Assembly: GCF_030463565.1 (NCBI RefSeq)
Contig: NC_134652.1
Span: forward strand, 15,043,397-15,107,396
DNA length: 64,000 nt
Source of the DNA: Pelecanus crispus
Taxonomy: Eukaryota; Chordata; Aves; Pelecaniformes; Pelecanidae
Direction of reading: 5' to 3'
Below the pieces are notes generated by a model. That model saw only the letters and a list, made by a program, of their open reading frames with translations. It did not search any database and was not told the origin of the DNA. The translations under genes and the position numbers were made by a program. Below, in pieces: positions 1-11,825 of the stretch (within the stretch, counting starts at the first letter, position 1; each line of letters begins with the position of its first letter).

Positions 1-1034
1 GATTACTCAGATGTCCTAAAATTTCAAGGCAGCCCAAGTGAGAGCATGTGTGGATCCCCAGCTTGAAATAAGTAGCCACCATGAAGGTATGTACTGTAAG
101 TAAAACAACATGTACTTATGTACTTGCCATGGGCAACAATTTCAGTGATGCAGAAGTAGCTGGTTCCTGCAATTATCCTAGCAGCAGTAGGTAAGAACAG
201 CTGCCAAATCTGAAATCTTCCAAGCCTCTGTATTAGAAATCTTCCCAGATATGGGGATATCCACAAAAGCCACTATTTCAACAGTCTAGGAAACCAAATG
301 AAGTGGGGGCTACTTAGGCCTCTGTCGTTTGGGAGGTCAATGCAAGCAAAGAGAACCTGCTTTCGCTTACTCCAAAAGAGTCCACAAATACAAAAGCACT
401 TTTATTTATCAAAACCACAGAGTGCAGGACACACAGCCTCATCCAAGAAAGCTTGCACAGGGACCTCATCACAATCTTTACAGTCTCCCAGATAAAGCCT
501 GGACATTCTGTGCGTGACTTCAAGGCTGCCATGGCAGTGAACTACTCTGTAAACACCTGGGCAGGGACGTTCATAAAAAAGAGGAGGATTCAGCTAGAGA
601 CCAGCCAACACCAGGGCGGGCTCTATCCCTCCATCTACCGCTGCAATGTTTGAACAACCCAGCTCCAGCTTTCACTGGTGTGGAGAAGTTTTAAGTTCTC
701 ACATCAGCATTATCCTTATCAGCTAAACACAGGTAGCCTTAGGAACATGCCCTTGGCAAGTCTATATGAGCAGGGTGAGTGTGTAGTCTTTGTATGTAGC
801 AAACTTCAAAGGATTCCTCTTTAATGACCTCCTCCAATCTCCCGTAAAATTGGACCCATTTTAGCACCCATAACATCCACTATTAATGAGCTCTACAGAG
901 CTACCAGTCACTGCAGATGGCTACAGCCTCCTTTTGTTCAAAAGGAGCTGGAATCTACCAACTTCATTTGAAGTCCTCCTAGTTCTTGTACTGGAAGAGA
1001 CAGTGAACGGTGGAGCTCTGTCCCTTCTCTACAT

Positions 1035-1195
1035 GCCAGTCATTTCCCACCCTAGTTGTCCCTTTTTCCAGAGGTAAGAGACCTAGTTTATTCAATCATT
1101 CCTTATATAAAATTAATCCAGACTTTTGACTGTCCCTGTTGCCCTCCTCTGAACCTTTTCCAGTGCTCTTGTATCTTTTTTAGGATGGTGGAAGA
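1035..1195 (-). mobile_element. CR1 LINE fragment (old, internal near the 3' end)
   Basis: Read on the minus strand, the segment contains the CR1 landmark GGTTCAGAGGAGGGCAACAG. It is followed by a diverged version of the usual CR1 continuation (a GATTGAATAAACTAGG-like stretch, then TCTTACCTCTGGAAAAAGGG). The body is diverged and the CR1 3' terminus is absent, so this is an old, 3'-truncated piece. The boundaries are estimated by eye. Confidence 0.7.
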
Positions 1196-4100
1196 GGAAG
1201 AACCAGAACTACAGTCATGGCCTCTGTTTTCTTCTGTTTGGCTTCCCTTATAATTTCTAGTATTTAATTTGCTTTTTTTAACTGCTACTGAGCCTTGCAC
1301 TAACATTTGCAGCTCAATCACCCCACTGATGTTTTGGTTCCCACTGGTTTTCAAAAGTAGCCTTTCTTGCCCTTGGTGGCAAAGCACCACATGATTTCCT
1401 GGGAAATTTCTGACGAGATGCAGCACTACCTGCTCCACCAACAGGCTTCCACGCCTTATGAAAAGGACGATGGGAAAAGAAAAGTAAGATCGATAAATTG
1501 CCATGTTTGGAGCACTGAGAAATTTTAGGCAGTTTAAATGCAATAAATGAAAGTTCAGTAGCTTGGGAAAAAATCTAGTGCTTGGGAGAAGGTCATATAA
1601 ACCTGAGAACCTCAGGCAGGTAAAACTTTATACCTACAACCCAGACACACTGACAGGTCAGAGAGAAACACCCATGACCCAGGACAGAATGAAAACAGAA
1701 GGGCAGGAAGCAGGAGGCATCCTTCAAAGCCTTGAATGATGAAACTTCTGACTCTGTAAGGCTGGAAGAAAATGAAATAGTACTTCAAAGAAGAACCAGT
1801 TATGACAGCAATAGGAGCTGAGGTTACCTCACAACATCACTATTGGCATCCCCCCCAGTGCACTGCTTGCACCCCAGGTTCTAATCCCTGTGATCATCAG
1901 CTGCTGACGTCCTTTTACTACCCACTTAGCTTCATCTAGTGAGTCCACAAAATGGAGCTGGCAGCAAGATAGTCTTTCCTATCAACAACATACAATTATT
2001 GAAATGCCTACACCAGCCAGATTACTATCTTCTGCGTGTATTTCAGAAGCTCATAAAATACCAGTGAAAGGAGAAAAAAAGTCCAACATATTTATGTGTC
2101 AGTGGGATATAAAGTTTGGAACAACTACAAAAAAGCAGGCAAAGACTGTATAATCGTGACTGGTATCCCCCGTGGGCCAGGAAAAGCAGCAAAGCCCCTG
2201 CCTCCTTGGTAAAGTGCTGCACAACAGGCTGTGTTTCGGGGGGGTTGCAGCCAGAAAGGCAGAGTCACACCCTTCAGCAAACCACTGCTGACTCTGACTT
2301 CAGGTTTCCTAGCAAAAGAAGGGACTAAGAACTGTCCTGCTAAGGTGCCAGCGCGCTTCATGTGATACTCCGGAGACATAAACCCCAAATCATCCCACAG
2401 AGACCACCCAGACACGTGAGTAAGAGCTATCTGTATGAATGAGCCGTAAGTTCAGGGGACCATGGAAGCACCCAGCACAATATGACTCAGATCTTGATGG
2501 GAGCCTCCAGATGCCACTGTAATACAAATAATAAAGAATAACTCATGAGTAATCAGCCACTGCTGAAAAGAGGATCTCTGACTAGCTCTAGCTGTCTCTG
2601 TAATATAGCATATGCATTCTTTTGCATAAATATCATGGGTGCATTAACCCGTGAGAAAACTGACAGGAAGAAATCCTGCTCGCTGTCACTCACCATGGAA
2701 AGCTACCGTCCAAGGCAAGAGGGGGCTCAGGAAAGAGCAGCAAACCTGAACAGGAGGCTGGAGGAAAGGATTCAAGAGAGGAGACAGTAATACTTCTTAG
2801 CTTTTACAATGTAATATTGATCTGCTGTCCACAGAAATGGCTCAGCCTGCTTGAAGCTGAGGACATGGAGACAAGTGAGGATAAAGAGCTGCTTGCCCAT
2901 GGAGCTCAGGAGATGGCATTCAGGTCCCACGCCTCACCCCTAGCCCAAGGGCTAGCAAAAACTGCATTTCTAGCATCCTGGACCAGCAAATCTGAGAAAT
3001 ACGCAACAGGTCTAACAGGGTACACAGCCCACACATCACAGTAGGAAGAGTTAAACACATCCAGCAAGGCTGAGCCGTAGGAAGGAATGCAAGAGCCACA
3101 GAGATTTGGAAGATGCAACACTAGGCAAGGAGGGTAATTTACCGAGCTACACCAGGATTAAAAAGGAGAATTAAGAGAGGAGATTGAATAGACTATCTTG
3201 GAAGAACCCTGGAGCAGGGAGGTGGGTTGAACTGGGGATGTACGTCTTGAGAAATAATAGAAATCTCCTTGGTTGGAACAGTTCAAGCCAGGCTGCCCTG
3301 GCACTACTAAATAAACAGTACACAGAGCCACTCGTGCAAATGTTGATCTTTTTCATCACAGAATCCAGGAGATTAGATACGGCTAGAGTTTTGCCACTCG
3401 GTTCCACTCCAAACAGCCATACACACCTTGTTGGATAGTTACCACAAACCATATTTCAGAGAGGGTGGATAGCAAAAATTTCCTGGAGTTTATCCAGCTG
3501 CATCATTAAGGAGGTTGTTACCAGATAATCACAATCTTTTGCTCAGCATTAGGAAAGAACACAATGGATCACCTTCCATCACCCCACAGAAACAGCCACG
3601 TCTGGGTTACAGGAAGGGAAATACTCACAGGAATACTGAAAATAATCTCACCTCAACCTCCCCATCATGATACCACCAAGTGACAGCCTTCTTCCAACCA
3701 CTGGCCATGACTTTAAGATTAACAGCCACATCAGGAATGGGGCATCTGATCAGCTGCAGTCCTGGAGGACTTTAGTTTTTTTACAGTGGACTGTGTCCAC
3801 TGACTTTAGTTTTCATTGTTTCCAAACCAGCCAAAGCCTGCAGGCAGAGCTGTGACACCAAAACCTGGATTAATGATCCAGGCATGACATACTGCTTTGG
3901 AATAGGTAATTCCAAAGTGCTCGCGTCTAGTAGTTTCTAGTGTACAGCAATGTGAAGTCCTTTTATAAAGGACTGGACATACCAGATTTTAAAGTACCAT
4001 CCTACTCTGAAAGCAACTCTAAAATCATCAGCCTAGGGTTCCAGGTTTACTGTTGCAGGCACCTTCAGTAAAGACCTGCCTATTTCAGCTACCTGGTTTT

Positions 4101-6309
4101 AAAACTGCAGCTGAAGTCTGAGAATCAAGTTGGGTGCTTTCCTTCTTATGCACGACCATCAAAAGCAAAAACAAGTATTCTGCCAGTCATGCCAGTCTTC
4201 AATGATATTTCTGTGTTATGCCTTCAATACCAGCAAAAGTATCACATGGTCTTCAGAAGATTTACTTAACTAAAGGTGACCATTTTTAGCAGGACTAACA
4301 GAAAGGTATAAAAATTTTCAGTACATGTGGTCAACAGCTCTACTATGTACAGAGGTTTTATTTCTTACATAGCAGAGATGAACTTGTAAGGTTCAGGGGC
4401 TGACTTCAGAGTTCCCAGACCACCTTGGGCAACTTAATGCAGTGATAGCCGCTTCTTTAGCAAGAATGAGCCTCAATCACCCCTGGCACCAGGTTAGGAA
4501 GAGGTCATCACAGAAGGAAAGTACTAGATGGTAGCCAAATTACCAAAGTTCAGTATCCCTAACACTGAGCCATACACCGTGGGAAGAACAACTGGGGACC
4601 TTCAATTAAAATACACTTTACAAAATGTTAAACAGCAGATATGTAACAAAACTGTGTGACATTTCATACTTTCGCTGTGATGCCTCCAGACCATTTTACA
4701 GGAACCTGTCAGATGAAATCAGACTTGTTTATTCTGCATTTAAATTTAGGACCTGAGGCAGTCCGGTTTCAAAAGAGACAGAAAAGGCACATATTGTTGT
4801 TTGTTTTTTACAATGAAGGCAATGCCTTGTTGTAAAACTCTTTACTCCAAATCAAAATTATTTCAGTGCTCTGCTACATTACAGTCTTGAGAACATTTCT
4901 GCTTGCTGCCTCAGCACAGGTAGAAATTTAATTAAAATGGAAATTAAAGGAAGAAAGAAAGAAACAAAATGCCATTAGCACACACCCCACACTCCCCCCA
5001 AAATCAGGTGATTCATACAGAGTATCTTCAAAATTTCATGTAAGCCACTGATAATGGATTAAGTGGCAGTGTCCCTTCTGGCTCCAGTTTATAAATTCTT
5101 ATCTGCTTAAGGTTGCTCCAGAAAGATTTCCAGCTGACAGCATGATTCTTAAGAGACAAATCCTCCCTGGCAGTTTACAGTTGCATGCCAACTACTACAG
5201 CATTGTGTGTGCCTTCATGTTTGCATTGATAGAGGATGATGGTTCACCATTTAGGGTTCAGCATCCCCCTCCTTGCAAGTCTAATTTTAAGCACAGCCAT
5301 TGTCTGGGCTGAGTTTCTGACTGACTTTGTCCCTGACAGAGCAGTAAGCATTTGTAACATCTCCTTGCATGGCCATTAAAAAAAAAACATGATATAATCA
5401 CTCTCAGTTCAGGCAACTGTTCCGAGGAAGGGAGCAGAGAGGTGTAACGGAAGAATAATGCAAGTATCGGAAAATCCTTCAGTATAACAACCAGTTGCCC
5501 AGCTCATCATTAACCATTTCCAATCCCCTACACCATGCCAAAGAAGTATCCGAAAGCTCAGTAAAATGAGGGTGAACAGCAACATCCCTATTTTCTATGC
5601 TGGTGGCTGCAAATTCTGCAACACATTGGGGAAGCTGCAACAAGTTCTGATCATCTGAAATGGCTGTGGGAGCAGCACCTTCCCTCATTCCCTGCTTACA
5701 GAGAGATGTCTGACATCCTCTACCCCCATCATTCAGTACCTTTGGCTGTGAAAATGTGCATAGTGAAGAGGTACCCAGGTAGCGTTGAACACATATGGTG
5801 TGTACTGCTGCCCAAGGAAATCCCTTTCAAGAATGACAGCTTATTTTCCGCTACCACCCTCCCAGCTTACAGCAAAAGGGGGCAAAAAAGGGCAGGGACA
5901 GAGGAGACCTTGGGCAGTCACTCCTTCTCGCCTTCCAGAAGTCATCCCCATCCAATTTGATCCTGACAGTGTCCCAGTGTTTCAGGAAAGGGATTTCTTC
6001 CTTACAAGAAACAGAATAACCATGTAAGCTGGACAAGAAGCCCCGAATACGCCCTGCCCTCCTCCAAACAGGACGACAGTCCCACAGACACATTCCTGGA
6101 GCACCCAGAAAAGACGTCAAAGCAAAGCTTTCATTCACCGAGAAACACCTGGGGACTCTTTGGTGGTCCAAGTCCTCTGACATGTTGTCCCTCGCTTTCC
6201 CAGGGAGCCACTGCCCGGGGAGACCTGTGCACCCATCAGCCACCCATGGGGCACTGCTGGGACGAAGCGGCAGGGCTGGGAGCAGGGCAGCGGGGCCCAC
6301 AGCGCCAGA

Positions 6310-7083
6310 GAGCGTGGGGTGCCAGGCATGGAGCCATCCCACCCCGGGGTGCCCAGGGAGCCCAGACTGTCCTGAGGTGCCTGGGGTGCTCAGGGAGCCC
6401 AGCCTGTCCCAAGGTGCCCGGGATGCCAGTCCGGCGTGGGGTGCTCAGGGCGCTATGAGTGCCTAGGGATCTCATTCCAATTTGGGGTCCCTGGGTGCCC
6501 AGGGTTTGTGTCCTGCCTGGGTGCCCATCCCACCTCAGGGTGCCCAGAGCACCCATCGTGCTCTGGGCTGCATGGGTGCTTCGGCTGCCCTGGGGTACCG
6601 CGGGTGCCCGTCCTGCCAGGGACGCTAGGGGTGCCGGGGGGGCCGGGGGCGCCAGAGGTGCCCAGGGTGCCGGTCCTGCCGGGGATGCTCGGGGTGCCGG
6701 GGTGCCAGGGTGCCGGTCCTGCCGGGGATGCTCGGAGGGCCGGGGGGGCCGGGGGTGCTCGGGGTGCCGGTCCTGCCGGGGGCGCCAGAGGTGCCCAGGG
6801 TGCCGGTCCTGCCGGGGATGCTCGGGGAGCCGGGGGGGCCGGGGGTGCTCAGGGTGCCAGGGTGCCGGTCCTGCCGGGGATGCTCGGGGGGCCGGGGGGG
6901 CCGGGGGTGCTCGGGGTGCCAGGGTGCCGGTCCTGCCGGGGATGCTCGGGGGGCCGGGGGGGCGGGGGTGCTCAGGGTGCCAGGGTGCCGGTCCTGCCGG
7001 GGATGCTCGGGGGGCCGGGGGGGCCGGGGGTGCTCGGGGTGCCGGTCCTGCCGGGGATGCCCGGGGTGCCCGTCCTGAGGGGG
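6310..7083. repeat. GC-rich minisatellite in NEURL1 intron 1
   Basis: About nine tandem units of roughly 35-62 bp run from about 6600 to 7080, each built around GTGCCGGTCCTGCCGGGGAT followed by G-rich spacers such as GGGGGGCCGGGGGGGCC. Decayed copies continue leftward to about 6310, where the sequence is less GC-rich. The best-conserved units are nearest the exon, between about 6800 and 7050. The G-rich strand is +, which is the template for NEURL1 transcription. The array produces long stop-free frames on both strands that would encode glycine/proline-rich repeats; I regard these as composition artefacts. Confidence 0.92.
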
Positions 7084-7750
7084 TGCCGGCCGAGCCGTAC
7101 CTTTGAGGTGGTGGTGGCGGGCGCGGTGCAGGCGGCCCTGGCCGCCGCGGGGCAGCGCGGGGATGCTGGAGAAGCGGCTCCCCATGGCGGCATCCGGGCC
7201 GGGCCGGGCGGCACCGCGCAAGGTCTCTCCCCGGGGGCCGTGGCGGCGGCGGGGGCAGCGCTCCGCCGGCGTCTCCCGCGCTCACTCCGACGCCGAGAGC
7301 CCCGCTCCTGCCGGCCGCCCGCCGGGCCCCATGCCCCGCGGTGCCGCCGCCCTCCGCGGGGCCGCGCCGGCTCCGCTCGGCTCCGCCGCGGCTCGCTACG
7401 GCGGGGCGGGGCGGCGGCACCGCGGCCCCCCCGCCGCGCCCCGTCGCCATGGAGACAGTTGTTCCGCCCGGGGGGGGGCGCCGCCGCGCGCCGCCCAGAT
7501 GTGCCACCGCTGACGCGACAGGTGGGGGCACGCGGGACCCTCTCCCACCCCCCCACCCGCGCCGGTGCCGGGCATGGGGCCAGCCTTCCCCCACAGCACC
7601 GGCCGCCCAGGCTTCCCCCAAACCGCAAGGATGCCCGGGACCTCGCACCCCGAGGGGCAGCCGCGGGGGCAGGGACGTTATTCCCCTCCCCAGCCTCGCG
7701 GGGGGGGGCACACATCCACCGCCCTGGGAAGGTGCGAGGCTGGACCTCCC
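6550..7750. promoter_or_regulatory. NEURL1: CpG island / probable NEURL1 promoter and 5' UTR
   Basis: CpG dinucleotides are dense from the minisatellite through exon 1 and upstream of the start codon, especially 7100-7500, then fade by about 7.75 kb. A CpG island over the first coding exon is typical of a promoter. The transcription start and the 5' UTR exon boundary cannot be fixed from sequence alone. I saw no convincing TATA box close to the ATG on the minus strand. Confidence 0.75.
7101..7185 (-). CDS. NEURL1: NEURL1, first coding exon (E3 ubiquitin ligase neuralized-1), partial
   Basis: The exon encodes 28 residues beginning MGSRFSSIPALPRG and ending RHHHLK. This matches the length and pattern of the human NEURL1 N-terminus (MGNNFSSIPSLPRG). 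The ATG at 7185-7183 sits in an ideal Kozak context (GCCGCCATGG), and the exon ends at a GT donor (CTCAAAG|GTACGG), leaving a phase-1 junction. Gly2 with Ser6 fits an N-myristoylation signal, and mammalian NEURL1 is known to be membrane-anchored through myristate. NEURL1 is a neuralized-repeat/RING E3 ligase implicated in Notch-ligand handling and in synaptic translation control. No later exon lies in the window. It is transcribed away from the CALHM cluster, as in human. Confidence 0.9.
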
Positions 7751-10700
7751 TCACACCTGCCGGCCCTGAACCTGCTTCCCCAAGGCCAGCCCAGCGCCCT
7801 CCCAAGCGAGGAAATTTGCAGCAGACCCCAGACTCCAGGCCCCTCGAAGACGCTGCATCATGCACCGACATCCACCCGAGCAGACATGCTGTGCTGGGAT
7901 GCAACTGTCCTAAAGCAATTAGGATTCTCACGGATGCAAATACGTCAGAGCAGCACTCGGGAAGGCAAGGCAGATGGGCAAGCAGCTCCTTCTCCAGCCC
8001 TGAGGCAGGTGGACAAGGCGGCAGATAGAGGGGCAAGTAGGTCCCTCACTGGTCCCCAACCTACCCGGCAAGGTGGGTAGGTACCTGCGCCTGCCGCTTT
8101 ACTCGCCCCGGTGGCTCAAAGCGGTGAGGAGCTCCAGCCAAGGTCAGGGAAGTGGCGTAGGGGAGAAATGGGGTGAAAGGAAACGCTTCACCGGCAGATC
8201 TCCTATGAAGGGTCAGGGGCTTGTACTGGTGAAGTGCTACTGTGGGGCACCACCTGCGCCCGTGGCTTCTGAAACCTGCTGCAGTATGAACACATCCCAC
8301 ATGACCTGGGACTGCCCTGCGTGGTTGGAGCCCTCAGTGCAGAGGTGAGCCTCTGCACAGCTGCATATTCACAAGCATCTGTGCTGCAGACGCAAACTCG
8401 CTCACACCTGCACAAGCCGTGCCCACACGGCGCTCTCTCTTGCTGTGAGACAGAAGGTCCTGTGTTAATACCACGCCTGTCCACCACCAGACGTGGGGCT
8501 CCTCTCCGCCTTGCCCACTCTGGAGCCACCCCTGCCAGCGAGTTGAGTCGTTCCACAAAAGCAGCTGGGACCATACAGGGTGCTCCCCTTGTCCTCACCC
8601 CAGCAGCACCTTGGCCATACAGGGATTTCTGCTGCGATGAGTGCAACCCAGGGCCTGGAGGAGACCAGTTGGTACCACATCAAAATAAATCCAGAGCTGA
8701 TGCCGGTCTACTGCATATCTACATTACCTTTTTCTTTAAAGAGAACTGTAGGTTCTGGAGACACACACGTTTGCAAGCTTCATCTGGAGTTTCAGCGAAT
8801 GCTGAAGACTGAGGGCAGCTTCAGTTCAGCTATGTCAGGGCTGTAAAATGTCTTCTTCCTTCCTTCCTTCTGCTGAACAAAAATTTAATGTTTGGCTTCC
8901 TTCCAAAAGGTGATTTTGTCAATCTACCCATCCACCTCCACACTCTCCCTCCTCCTAGTAAATGTAAGAAAAGCCCTTCCTGGTCAGGGACCACATATGA
9001 ACATTTTCACCTTGAAAACAGTTACTGTCATGATTTCCCCACCCAGAGACCCAAAAGACCCACTGTCCTCTGAAACCACTCAAGTACATAACTTTCAGAG
9101 GAGAAGGGGAAGCTCTTCTGACGTTAAATAACAAGATTCGATAAGAAGCATTGAAAATCTACAACCAAAATCTGATGCTGAAATCAGGATGAGGATTTCC
9201 TTTGGTGTGTGTGATGCAGGTGGCCAGGCTGAGGCATCATCACCATCCTGCCCAGCCTTAGATTGCAATATAGAGATGTGCACCATGGTTTTGCATCCTT
9301 TCTCATTCTCTCAGAAGCGGAAAGGGATGACCATGCCAGTCAGAGTGCTGCCATGGTAGTGCGGGGCTTGAACTCCTGCTCAAAAACAAGCCTCTGAATG
9401 TTCGGTGCTGCCAGTATATTGGGTCCTGCTCTGGCCCCATTAGAAGTCCACCAGCTGCCTCCACAGGCAGGAAGCTCATGAGTAGAGGTGGGACCGAGAT
9501 TAAATGAGGCTGAGTCACATCTGTGTTTATATCCTTTGTGAACATTTTATTTCCAGCCAGCTCATTACAGTGAGCCGGCGAAGAGACATGGGACTGGAAC
9601 GGCCCTTAGATGGGCAACTCCAGCTCCTCAACATACAATACGTTCCACCCTGCTGAACCTAACTGTCTGCAACCAACAAAAAAAAAAAAAATCCCTGTTC
9701 TTTCTCGATTCCTTTTCTCTAATCTCTCTTTGTGCCTGTCCTTGAATTGTAAGAGGTCTTGAGTAAGGACTGTCACTTTTCTGGGAAGGTTCATGTTTTG
9801 TGTGGCAGAAAGAGGTATCCGCATAAGGCAAATTACAATGGAAAGAAGCATCTTTCCATTGTATAAAAGTGATCTTGAAAAAGGAAAGGTACCAGAGTTT
9901 TGGACTGGAGTCACAAGGGACATCCATAGCACAGGGAACATTTCTGAGCATTCATCCATTAAATTACAGGCACTCACGTGTGCATCATGCACGCTGCTAA
10001 CTATGCCTTGTGTGATAGCTCACCGTGTGGTAGAGCTGCTCCCAGAAGGACCAAGTGCTTTCTGCTTCCACCAAATCCAGTCTGAGTTTTAGACACCAGG
10101 CACCAATTTAATCTTGCTACCATAGTGTTGATACTAAACTATACCCCACACCCCTAATGATAGATTATGTGCTCAACCATCTCCCTTTTCAGCTTGGAGA
10201 ACCGATGTAAAGCACAGTTACATCAGTGAAAGGAGGAAGCCGTATAGATCTGCCTTAGCAACACGTTCAGTTTCTGTGAGGGATGGGCTTCGCTTTGCCT
10301 GACACTGCAGCCTGCAGTTAACACTGTGGGGAGGAATGCAAAACAGCACCAGGGTTTCGCTGTGATTGTATCTTGGTTCACTTTATCAAAGAGTCTGAAT
10401 TTGCTCCTGACACTGGTTGGAGAAGGAGTGAGAAGGAGGGGCTGCTTGCTGTCCTTGCCAACTTATGTCAGCTCTTCCTGCAGAAAATGTTGAGCAGGGT
10501 GAGAAATATGCTCTGTGATCACAGGGGCCCTTGATAGACAAAACAGGATCACGCTGGTTCTGGGTTTTTGCCTTTTTCCTGTGCTGTAGCAACAAGGAGC
10601 ATTGAAACAGCTTGCCAAAATTGCAGGGCTTTCATGCCAGTATGTCAGGACATTCCTTGTTTCTTAGTATTAGTGATATCAATTGAACTGGCTAATTAGG

Positions 10701-11714
10701 GACATGCAATTTCTTGGTATCAATCCTGTCAGGTAGTGGGGGTCTGGCAGAGAGACCATGCTGTGTGATAGAGCAGGATGAGTTTGCACTTAATTATAAT
10801 TCCTCTCCACCTTCCGTATTCATGCATGGGCAGCTGACCACCCATTTGTAATTTGTGCCTAGAAGTCAATGGAGACAACGCACCAGTCCATGAACTTCAT
10901 CCGAAATGAGCATCAGCTCCAGGAAGGGCACTAACATCACAATTATCATTACAAACAAACACAAGGAGAAAGGCACAGCACAGTCACATCTGCTCATGGA
11001 ACAACGTCTACTGCCTTAAGTCATAACACCACCCATGAATTCTCTACCCGAAAACTGGGTGCAAGGACGAGCTCCAGCTATTCAGCTCAGGCATATGTGA
11101 AAGAGAAGAGAGATGGGATGTGGAGGAGGGTTTGTGAGATGGCTGGAGGGTAGCAGCTACATGCAAAAAGAGCTCACTGGAGAAGGATGGCCGGCCAGAC
11201 TGCTAGATTTGGCACACAGGGATGCTTTCAGACTGTGAAGGGGGCAAGATCAGATGAGCGCATTTGCATCTGAGGACTGGGTATTTTGCAGAGATCTCTA
11301 ACTGTGAAGCACTATGCAGCAATGAAGCAAACATAGTTTAAAACTCCCTTTGCAAAGCCTGTGTTTGTGCCTTCTAGGCACATCATCCCTCAAGGGGTTA
11401 CACAAGAAACCAGGCAACCACAAACGAGGTATAATTGTGAAGAATCACAAGGAGTACACACGAAGCCTGAGTCACCATTGCCAGAGACTTGGGCAAACAC
11501 ATGGCAGAATTTACACCCTGAGAGGATGCTCAGAATAGGAGGCATGACACACAGAATGAGTGTCACAGAATAAAACAGAGCAGTGAGTGGATGCTGCCCA
11601 GGTCCTTTTGGCTTTGAAATTCATGGGGTCCACCAGCCTGGACCACTCATTGGCTTGCGTGTGAGTGGGGGTGCTAAGAAATTGGACATACCATGGCTTG
11701 ACCACCTTTTACAC

Positions 11715-11825
11715 ACATTGGAAACATTAATCTCAACAATAATCCAAAGGAGGGAATGCTTTCCTCATTCTTCCTGTTTTCCTCCATCTCCAGATGGAGA
11801 AACTTAAGCAACAAGTTGATTTGAC
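11715..11825 (+). mobile_element. Possible MIR SINE relic
   Basis: The order of segments resembles a MIR core: TTAATCTCAACAATAATCC, then a diverged stretch, then CCAGATGGAGAAACTTAAGC, comparable with the MIR motif for 'cagatgaggaaactgaggc'. Identity is low and there is extra sequence between the two parts, so this is tentative. Confidence 0.3.

Larger units (their letters stand above)
1..7100 (-). other. NEURL1: NEURL1 intron 1 (5' part; runs off the left edge)
   Basis: This stretch lies downstream, on the minus strand, of the NEURL1 exon 1 donor. I looked for the next NEURL1 exon, which begins the NHR/neuralized domain in homologues, and found nothing resembling it in any frame, so intron 1 extends past the window edge. 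Apart from an old CR1 fragment near 1.1 kb and the minisatellite at 6.3-7.08 kb, I see only unremarkable single-copy DNA and short homopolymer runs (for example A9 near 5380). Open frames of up to about 160 codons near 5.85-6.34 kb resemble no protein I know. Confidence 0.75.

Noticed and set aside
1103-1543. A 146-codon minus-strand open frame
   Set aside because: Part of it comes from a decayed CR1 fragment, and the rest has no similarity or splice context.
5851-6342. A 163-codon minus-strand open frame inside NEURL1 intron 1
   Set aside because: It resembles no protein I know, does not match NEURL1 exon 2, and lies in sequence that becomes GC-rich, where long frames arise by chance.
6236-8028. 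Stop-free frames of about 490 codons (-) and 530 codons (+) encoding Gly/Pro-rich, collagen-like repeats
   Set aside because: They follow the minisatellite and CpG-island composition, exist on both strands at once, and overlap the true NEURL1 exon in a different frame or beyond its splice donor.
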